Position numbers and translations under genes: made by a program | Shown: positions 55,994 to 64,000 of the stretch, piece after piece | Layout: each line of letters starts with the position of its first letter | How positions within the stretch are numbered: the stretch's first letter is position 1 | Notes under the pieces: generated by a model | What the model was told of the DNA's origin: nothing | The model's input: the letters and a program-made list of their open reading frames with translations, nothing else | The model's database searches: none | Origin: Oscheius dolichura | Lineage: Eukaryota; Nematoda; Chromadorea; Rhabditida; Rhabditidae | NCBI GenBank assembly: GCA_932521035.1 | Contig: OW051492.1 | Span: forward strand, 6,324,001 to 6,388,000 | Reading direction: 5' to 3' | Length of the DNA stretch: 64,000 bases

Positions 55994-56225
55994 AATTTTT
56001 GTTGCTGGAACCAATTTGGACGATGTTTTTCTCGAAAATAAGATAAGAAATTTGGAGGCTAAATTGGGAAACGCTCTATACATTGCAAAACCTTACACAG
56101 CTCCATGGGAACGGGGAGAAGTTCATCAAAATATGTGCCCAAATCCTATGGCTTCTTCTTGTTACGAGGCCTGTCACAGGGGCTTCTTCAGAATAAGACC
56201 AGCGGAAGAGAAGACATGTTATTGA
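55994..56225 (+). CDS. Unassigned open frame with a cysteine-containing C-terminus
   Basis: An open plus-strand frame without its own ATG at the 5' end, ending MCPNPMASSCYEACHRGFFR...KTCY and a TGA. Composition is AT-richer than its surroundings. It could be the last exon of a small secreted protein, but I see no signal-peptide exon upstream and no clear acceptor. It may be non-coding. Confidence 0.25.
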
Positions 56226-56543
56226 GTCGAAACCGAGCGGGGAAGGAGAAAAAGAGCTTTGGCGTTCCTCGATAAAACGGAGGAAACGATGGGAGAGGAG
56301 GAACACGGAGAGAGTCGGGCATACCAGTTGGTTGACTTTTCTAGCAGAGTATGAAGAGGCAGGGGAGGGGAACGAGAATCAATCCGGGGACACACACTGC
56401 CCGAACACTACCCCTTTCCCCCGGCCGGCCTCCGAAGCCCTTCTAATGGAACTTCTTTGCGGGAGAACCAAAATGGGCACAGTTGATGGAAACCTTACAA
56501 AAAGTGATACGCGCCTCAGAAAAATCGTTCAGTCATAAAACAT

Positions 56544-59052
56544 TTATTCGTCATTGGGGAAGACAAGCACGTCGTGTACATTGGAGAACCCGTAGATGGG
56601 GTTGGAGATCGATTCGAGGGGTCTGTTGGCGGTTCTCTTCCTGTAGACGACGACGACGGCCGACATCAGGGCAGTGACGAGGCAGCAGAGGACGATCCAG
56701 TAAATGGCAGGACTGGCGGCCGACTTTTCCGGGGGGTTGGGCACTGATCGGTAGGAGATGGTGAATCCTCTGAAAAGGGGAGTAAAAGGGGTGAGGAGAG
56801 GAGGGTTACTTGTTGGAGACACTGCTGTCCGAAGTGAAGACGAGGGTGGCATTGCCGCCAGTCCGGATCACGGGCGTCTTTCTGACAAACCCGGTCAATC
56901 GCCTCACTGGGACACCGATGGCATTGGGAGCTCCGTCATAGAAGTTCAAGAAATCCCGATGGGGCTCCGCTTCGAAGAAGGTCACGTTCATTTCGACGTG
57001 GTTGCCCTCGTGGGCCTCGATGTGATAGGTGCAGTTCATGTTGTTGCAGTAGCGTTCGGGATAGCCGGGAGAGTAGAGGCTCATAGCGCCATCAGGCTCG
57101 GCCCACTCGTGGAAGTGGCCACAATTGCAGTCTGAAGAGAGAAGTATGGGAAGGGGAAGAGGCCCTACCAGTGGAAGTCATCCACTTCCAGGTCATGTTG
57201 AAGTGGGATTCTTCAGAGGAGACATTGCTCGTCAGGACACGGAGGTACTGGATGCTGATGCTGGAGTTGGTGACATAGTCGATGACACTGGTCTTCGTCT
57301 TGTTCGAGGCCTTGTACTCGTCGTCGTGGTAGTGTTCGGAGAGGATGTCCCCGGCTACGATGTCCAGGGACTCCCCATCCTGGGGCAGGTAATGGTCCAA
57401 ATCCATACGAAATGTCTAGAAGGAGAGGATAAGGATTGATGGAGGTAGACACACTCTCTTGCTGTCGGCAGACGAATTGTTGGGGATCGTGAAGCGGCAG
57501 TTCATAATCCGGCAGTGGGACTTGATCTTCATCGAGAAGGTATTTCCGTCGAGTTCTTTGTTCAGATGGGAAGGGCAGAGACAGTCTGAAGAGATGTATT
57601 AGGGACACCCAGACCAGTACCATTGGGAACGTGAACAGCGGAGATGTTGACAATGAAGCCGTGGTCGTCGGAAAGGAGGGACGAGGCCGTGTAGTCAATT
57701 TCCAGCAGATCTCCCACGTAGACGGCTTGTTCTGTCGTATTTGAGTTGTGATCATTCAAACTGAATCTATTCGTTTCTATATGTGTGGTCGTCTCACCTG
57801 ACTGAGTCCTTCTTGTCGATATCGAATCGGAGCTTGTCTCCTCTGGCTCTCGAGCGGTGGAGGGCGCTAACCACGAAGGCCACCTTGCTTCCGGAGGGGG
57901 CAGACTCGGGAACAGAGAAGTTGTAGTGGCAGTTGAGGTTGTTGCAGAGGAGACGGGGATAGCCGGGGGAGGACAGTGTGACCGGGCTGTTGAGGGTCAG
58001 GTTGAAGCTGGTGGTCGAGCAGTTACAGGCTGAAGCGGCGGTATCTCGTCAATTTGAGCAACTCACGGTTGTAATCCAGGGAGAAGTAGTTGATGGTGCA
58101 TCCTTCGAAGGAGTAGTACGAGTTGCCGTTGATATAGACATCCAGGGCCGAGGGAGGTAGGTACCAGTCCAAGGTGTTCCGGCCATCGACGGCTCCCCTG
58201 AATCACACGAGTGTCTACGCAAAGGAAAGGATATACCTTTTATATACCGTAGATTGGTTGGCAAAGTTGGTGGAAATAGCGACGCTGCTCATCCAGTTGC
58301 ACGTGGCCCGGAGCTGGATGGAATTCTGGGAGGACAGGCGGAAGGCACAGCCGGCACGAGTCCATTCCGCTGGCTTGATCGACTGAATAGAAGAATTCAC
58401 GGCGAGGATGGGCTGAGGACAGGAGTAGGTCGTCTCCCCTAAACAGAACAGACTGTTATCCATATTCAGATTGTCTTACCAGTAGCATACCGTTCGAATC
58501 TGGCCTGGAATTCCCTGCCGCTGTACCAGTAATAGTCCGTCTCGGCTGTCCCGTTCAAAGTGAGGAAGGCACCGTATCCCTCGGGGATTTGGATAGTCTC
58601 TCCAGCTCGAGCAATGCTGAAAGTGGAATACTGTAGTCCTGGAGGGGGCCGTACTTGGAGACGTAGATCATGTCCTCCTTAGCCTTCGATCCTTTGTAAT
58701 AGTAGAGGTAGGCATTTGCCTGGCTGCTCTCCTCCTGGACATTGATCGACACCACGTGGCCCTCCTTGGGTGCCACGATGAAATTGCAACTGTACTCCTT
58801 TTTACAGCCCTCCCTAAACATTTATTTGAAATTATTAAATTCTAAGACTAACAGATTTTTGATGTATCCATCCATTTCACTCTCGTCGAAGACCTCATCC
58901 CCGCAGATACAGGGGTCGGTCGTGGTGGTGGGCACTTCTTGTGTGGTGGCACTTGTCTGCTCGAAGGCGGCGACTTCAATCAGCGTCGACGCCTCGTCCG
59001 AGCAGGCCACCGGGGACAGGAAAAAAAGGAAGAGGATAGGTATCATCGTCAT
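56544..59052 (-). CDS. CUB-domain type I membrane receptor
   Basis: A signal peptide (MTMIPILFLFFLSPVACSD) and a Thr-rich linker precede a series of about four CUB-like modules. The clearest are SPGYPRLLCNNLNCHYNFSV (about 57.9 kb) and SPGYPERYCNNMNCTYHIEA followed by EAEPHRDFLNFYDGAPN (about 57.0 kb). Others start at CKKEYSCNFIVAPKEGHV (58.8 kb) and in the 57.8-57.2 kb region. One TM segment (IYWIVLCCLVTALMSAVVVV) is followed by a short tail (YRKRTANRPLESISNPIYGF) with an NPIY motif, a possible PTB/endocytosis site. Introns are 35-50 nt. It is probably an extracellular protein-binding receptor; the ligand is unknown. The PLB-like gene follows in the same orientation 400 bp upstream. Confidence 0.85.
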
Positions 59053-59448
59053 CCAGAAGAGAAGGGGGGTGGATTGAAATGACAAGTCAGCGGAGTGGCA
59101 AGCGACGCGACTCTCGTATGTTACCGTAACCCCGGTCACCCTTCGCTTTCAGAAAATCTATTGTACTCGGCACAGGAAAAGCTTGTTTTACATTTATTTT
59201 TTACCCTTTGATCTCGGAGCATCGCGTCTTCACGTCGAGGAGGATGGAATTCCCCTCGCTTCCCTCCCAATAACTTGTAAAGAAAGTTTATGTGTTTGAG
59301 GCGAAATGTGTATCACAATAAATGGCTAGAGATATGTCCTGACGTGGGGAAAAGGCAAGTGAAGAGACAAGGCGGAGGGAAACAAAGGGGGTATGTACAG
59401 GTTACAAGTAGGGCGGGAATGACTAGAACATGATGAGAGGGGGAGACA

Positions 59449-61484
59449 TTAGGAGTCGGATTCGGAGATGACTCGATTGCTGCGGAAACTCATGGCCCGG
59501 GGGATGACCTCGGTCGAGAGGGCGCGGGTGCTCTGCCGGTGGAGGAGGGTCCGCTCCTCCTCCTTCTTGGCCTCCTCGAACTTCAACTGGGACTCCTCGA
59601 CCACCTCGAACCGGCCGTGGTCTCCCTGCTTGCTCCTCTGGTAGAAGATCGTCCCGAAGACGAAGACTACCACAAAGGCCACACAAACAATAACCAAAGC
59701 TATAGTATACAGTCGCTTCCTTGTCCTCCTCGGCTGAAATGAGACGTCGACTGCCGGTACCGTGACCCACCGTCTTGTAGACCTTTCCATCGTGTCCCAG
59801 CTGGATTTCTTTCTCTTTAGCCTCGCTCAAACTCAACAGCTGACATCCTTTCCGGTTGGCGAAGGTTCGGAAATACGGGCAGCCCTAGAGAGAAACGAGA
59901 CATGGAAGGAATCGAGAGATGGACTCACGGTGGAGGGGCAGAAATAGGTGTCCTGGGAGAGGATGGCCTCCGAGAGATTGTACTTGCTCCCGGCGATCAG
60001 CCTGTTCCAGAGCCACTTTGTCGCGTACATGTGGCCGCGCCGGTTAAGAAGAGGACTCCGGGGGAGGAAGAGACTGGCCGGGAAACGGGAGGTGATCGTC
60101 AAGGAGGGGAGGGCCAGCAGGCCGAAGGTCGGCCCCTGGTGGTGGCTTTTTCTGGGAAAGGGGGGCTGACTCACTCGGTAGACGTTGTTCTCCACGTAGT
60201 TCTGGATCTCCTTGAAGGCCCTCGTCCAGTTCTGGGCCACGTGGTCGGCGTCCTTCTCCAGACAGGAACATCTCTTACTGGAAGGTGCCCCCTTAAACAA
60301 TAGATGTGTTTCCTACCTGAGCCAGTTCTCCGTCTGATGTTTCATGGGGGAGACGTGGAGAGGGCCGAGGAGCACGACGAAAGCTTTCGGGATGCCGATC
60401 TGGAGGATGTCGACGGCTTCTTTAATCGGCCCGACCTCGGCTCCGATACACGAACTACACACCTAGGACGACTGAGATCGGGAGGACAACGAAGCGGATA
60501 CCTCCTCGGTGCCGATGGTGATGATGACCATCACCCACTCGCGGGTGTATTCCACCTCCCCGAGGATCTCCAGTCTCCGCACCAGTTCCCGCGCCTGTGC
60601 CGGCAGATCCTTCATCTTCGCGCCGCTCTCGGCCACATTCAGCTGATGTTCCGGCAGCTGATCCTTCGTCCCCATGCCTGCAAATAGAAATTCCCAAATG
60701 TCGGCCAGAAACTGACCGTGGCTGAGGCCTACGAGTTCCGGGTTGAACTCCCTCAAAATGTCTGGAATATCCTCATTTCTGCCCCTCTACAACCTACTGG
60801 GAATAGTGACCAGTCCGTCGATGGTGGCGTCGCCCCCGCTGGCGAAGGAGGCTCCTCGAAACTCGATGTTCGTACGTGGCCACAGTCCGCTTCCCGTCTA
60901 AGATACTCTTTCTCTTTTATTTCTCTTCCAACGAACCGAGAGGCCGTCCCCCATGGCCGCAATTATCCCAATGTCTTCTGGGCTCAGGTCGCCGATAGAT
61001 GTCCCCGTCTTGAGATCTGTCTTTATTCGGGGACAAGAGAATGTTTTCCTGTAAAATCGAGGGGTCTGGCCAAAAAGGAAGAAGACAAACCGGCTGTTGA
61101 AGGAACTGTCGATGACGGACGGATTCTCGGGTTTCGAGCCTGGCCAGAGAAGACGATCTAGGGTCTCGTCCATGAACTTCTCCCGATTTCTATGAAATTT
61201 ATGGGATATTTCCGGTAAAAGAGCCGCTTACCCGTAGTCAGGAGGTTCGTCGAGTTGTTCACTGTCGTCCTCCTCCTCACTCTCCTTGTCTTCATTGTTC
61301 AGGCTCAAAGGCACGCCGTCATCTCGCATTGTATCGTTTTCAACTGAACATAGCCATTTCTTTGTATTATTTATCCTAGCCATACCATCTTCTATGAATG
61401 TAGACCCGTTGGTATGCAATATTTCAAAAGTGAAAATGAGTAGTAGCAAACTGATTTCCAGAAAAGACGGCCAAATCGGGCGCA
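59449..61484 (-). CDS. Phospholipase-B1-like type I membrane protein lacking catalytic residues
   Basis: A signal peptide (MRPIWPSFLEISLLLLIFTF) and an acidic linker lead to a GDSL-family region close to phospholipase B1: LSPEDIGIIAAMGDGLS, EFRGASFASGGD, IPNILREFNPELVG, LPAQARELVRRL and VMVIITIGTEEVCSSC. In active PLB1 these read GDSL and GGND; here the nucleophile serine is glycine (codon 60943-60945) and the GGND block is GTEE. A DxxH block is also not evident near NRRGHMYATKWLWNRL. The C-terminus has one TM (LYTIALVIVCVAFVVVFVFG) and a cytoplasmic tail (SFRSNRVISESDS), as in brush-border PLB1. Several exon joins (about 60.2-60.0 kb) are unresolved. TTTCAG precedes the ATG. The first exons are AT-rich and the rest GC-rich. 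Confidence 0.85.
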
Positions 61485-61988
61485 TTTTCCATTGATACTC
61501 GCTGAAAGTATTATTTATCATAAAATAATCGAGTACGGGGAGAAAAGTTCAGCAATGTCTATTCTATCAATAGTATCCTGTCCGATAACCTTTCATTCCA
61601 AAACTAACTGCTAGATGGCCTCTATGTTTGAATGTGTAGCTGTGGAAAACAAAATGCCCGCCGATTATCTCCAACGACCGTTTCATTTTTACACCAGTCC
61701 ACACGGGACCATTTGTCCCCTTGACCGTACTCTCTCCACGACACATTTTATTTTGTCGAATCCTAAATGCCTAATTTTTCTGTTGCTTATTTTATTTCAC
61801 CTGCAGTTATTGAAGTTATTGAAAGAATTTATTTGCCATATCTGCAGAAAGCAGTCATGCTAAAAGACGTTTTTGAATTCGGTAAAGCGTATTATCACAA
61901 TGCCTCTTTTTTCTACAATTTCCTCATTTTTCCCACTTTTTGCATCCTTAGCTTATCTCTAACTTATTTCCTCATCTTATAGGTAAAC
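61485..61988. promoter_or_regulatory. Divergent promoter region, PLB-like / RPS15
   Basis: About 500 bp, AT-rich, between oppositely transcribed genes. The stretch upstream of RPS15 is pyrimidine-rich (61890-61980), as in many ribosomal-protein promoters and 5'UTRs. Confidence 0.45.
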
Positions 61989-62737
61989 ATGGCTGAACAA
62001 GACGAAGCTCATTTGGCCGAGCTCAAGAAAAAGAGAACCTTCCGCAAGTTCGCCTATCGTGGCGTGGACCTTGACCAACTGCTCGATATGTCTCGGTAAG
62101 TAATGGAATAATACCAAATTATGAGAACTTTATGCTTCTTTTTCATTTAACATTGAACTACATTCTAGATTTTTTTTTGTTTTCACAAAATTGTTGATTT
62201 CAGTGAACAGTTCGCAAAAATGCTTCCCTGCAGAATGCGCAGACGTCTGGCTCGTGGCCTCAAGAGAAAACATTTGGGACTTCTTTCCCGTCTAAACAAG
62301 TCGAAGAAGGCTGCTACTGTTCTTGAGAAGCCCGCTTGTGTGAAGACTCATCTCCGCGACATGATTATTCTTCCCGAAATGGTCGGATCTGTCGTAGGAG
62401 TATACAACGGAAAGATCTTCAATCAAGTATGTTTGCAAAGTTCTTTTACTTACTAGCTACTATGCTTCATAGTTTCTAGCCCTTATCAGGGTCGCTACTA
62501 ACAAAATGCAGTTTTGTCTATATTGAGAAAGCAGATATTTTATAGTTAAATAAGACGAAGTAGATGCGATAAACGGGCCCATAAAATAATATTCATACGT
62601 ACAATTTTCAGATCGAAATTAAGCCTGAGATGATCGGATATTACCTTGGAGAGTTCGCTATTACCTACAAGCCCGTGAAGCATGGAAGACCTGGTATCGG
62701 AGCTACCCACTCTTCACGATTCATTCCTCTCAAGTAA
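61989..62737 (+). CDS. rps15: Ribosomal protein S15 (uS19)
   Basis: Three exons (61989-62095, 62204-62426, 62612-62737) give 151 residues. The sequence runs [71 protein letters not shown] and ends [18 protein letters not shown], the conserved eukaryotic C-terminus that reaches the decoding centre of the small subunit. TTATAG lies 6 nt before the ATG. Introns of 108 and 185 nt are longer than most here. Confidence 0.98.
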
Positions 62738-63514
62738 AACTGTTATTGTTATGAGTAAATGTTGCTCATTCGTTATAATCACTGGTTTTTTATCTGACAG
62801 TTCTCGTTTCAATCGAGTGTTCTTCTTGAATCACATTTACGGAAAGCAAAGGGAACGCCAAGTTGGTCGTCGATTGAGTTGATTGTTATATTCAATCGTC
62901 AAAAAATCATGCCGCATTCGTTCCTTGAGACTGCACTCGCGAATCGCGTCATGGCGCGTCGCTATGACCCACCTGATGTGCCGGCACAAATGCACTGGAT
63001 CTTCGTTCGTCATTATGATACATTCGATTATGATATTTCGATGCTAGTTTCTAATCTCTTTTATACGGGGATCAGTTGGCTATCTGACCGCTGAATCCAA
63101 TTACATGACCGGCTGCCGTCTTCTAAACCATTTCGCACCCCCTCTCAAGTCGCGTGACAGTTCATGCAGCTTCGTTTGATTTGCAATCGATATTTTTTTA
63201 AAGTTGGTCTGTTTCAGATATTTTCTCAGTTTATTTCGCCGTCACCCTTTCACACTGGATCGATAAAAGGTTAGTTTTTAACTATCGTTGCAACTATAGA
63301 CGAGCTTTTTTGTCTAAATTCGTTTTGATCATTTCTTGATAGCTTTAAAACGAATAAGTAACTACAGAAGAAGATCTATTTATAATTCTGCCGTTTATTT
63401 AGCTACTACAAAGTCACAGAATTTGAGCAATTTCACGGAAAAGTTTTAATTGACGCCCTGAAATTCCACTTCAATTGTCCAGAAGAAATATTTTTCAGTA
63501 GCGGGTAGTTACGG
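62738..63514. other. Intergenic, RPS15 to NRBP
   Basis: About 780 bp, AT-rich. It includes a possible alternative RPS15 exon (62801-62882, see findings) and the NRBP promoter/5'UTR. Other frames here have no motif. Confidence 0.4.
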
Positions 63515-64000
63515 ATGGCTGGTGGTGGGGATGATCATCAGGCGGCCTCCACTGTGAATGATGATTCCAAGGATTCAGATTCCGAAGGGGACGCCGCTGA
63601 AGAGGTTTGTGCTTCGTTTTACAGTTACGCTCAATATTTTTACCATGAAAGCAAGATGTTGTAATGAAATTTCTCTTTCGCTGTGGAACATTTTAGTTGC
63701 AGATATTAGAGGAATCTCCATGTAAACGGTGGTCGAAACGAAGGGAAAAAGTAAAGCAAAGAGATGTTCCGGGTATAGACGCTGCCTATTTAGCTATGGA
63801 TAATGAAACTGGTAAGATTAATGTTTTCTATTTGCTAATAAATCGTTGCAGGTAATGAAGTTGTCTGGAATGAAGTGCTTTTTTCAGAAACGAAAAAGTT
63901 TCGAGCTCAAGAGGTTTATAAGATTACTTTTTTAATGATGCTATTTTCAGGAAAAAATCAATGTTGTATTTGATAATTTGACGGGCTTAGTTCATACAAA
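63515..64000 (+). CDS. nrbp: NRBP pseudokinase, 5' part only (cut by window end)
   Basis: After an acidic N-terminus (DSKDSDSEGDAAEE), the sequence EESPCKRWSKRREKVKQRDV, GIDAAYLAMDNETG and EVVWNEVLFSE matches the start of the nuclear receptor binding protein (NRBP) pseudokinase domain, which lacks the usual glycine loop and ATP-binding lysine. EEKINVVFDNLTGLVHT begins helix C. NRBP acts as a scaffold near WNK kinases and ubiquitin ligases. TTTTTCAG lies 16 nt before the ATG. Exons are about 63515-63604, 63702-63812, 63852-63913 and 63952 onward. Confidence 0.92.

Overview
The window is animal nuclear DNA. It carries Frizzled, Axin, a TIAM/Still-life RhoGEF, a slicer-type Argonaute, SMG1, BBS9, PP1, RPS15 and NRBP, all split by many very small introns (typically 32-45 nt, GT..AG, with acceptors such as TTTAG, TTTCAG or TATAG). 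About 25 genes fit in 64 kb. In roughly two thirds of them a 3' splice acceptor lies 0-20 nt upstream of the start codon, as expected for spliced-leader trans-splicing and/or 5'UTR introns. BBS9 implies that the animal has cilia. A nematode or another small-bodied, trans-splicing worm fits best; I cannot fix the phylum. Exon structures below were derived by hand from splice sites, phase and family similarity, without a database search.

Layout. 1-20 kb (GC-rich): an F-box gene (-); an AT-rich island at about 1.46-2.71 kb with a foldback element and a dead LINE fragment; a small SH2 protein (-); a secreted protein (+); a CES-2/NFIL3-like bZIP factor (-); Frizzled (-); a signal-peptide protein with a GPI-type tail (-); Axin (+); and a peptide-type GPCR (+) whose 1.4-kb intron contains a complete PP1 phosphatase gene on the other strand.

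20-45 kb (AT-rich): a mini BCL11-like zinc-finger protein and an hnRNP C/RALY-like RRM protein (-); a four-TM protein, a 59-residue one-TM microprotein and BBS9 in a head-to-tail row (+); IMP3 and a HAPSTR1 homologue (-); SMG1, a mitochondrial NDUFA4-like protein and AFG2/SPATA5 (+); ABHD17 (-); then a foldback repeat near the return to GC-rich DNA.

45-61.2 kb (GC-rich): TIAM/SIF RhoGEF, Argonaute, a CUB-repeat receptor and a phospholipase-B-like membrane protein, all on the minus strand. 61.2-64 kb (AT-rich): RPS15 and the 5' part of NRBP (+).

Wnt components are close together (Frizzled and Axin start codons 5.3 kb apart); the other genes are mostly housekeeping (NMD, U3 snoRNP, ribosome biogenesis, BBSome) or signalling. 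I found no convincing new multi-gene system. The items most worth a second look are the phospholipase-B homologue that has lost its catalytic serine, the nested PP1/GPCR pair with a frame break in the GPCR, the degenerate first ATPase domain of AFG2, the sharp GC/AT blocks that change inside genes, and the duplicated acceptor/start contexts upstream of two genes.
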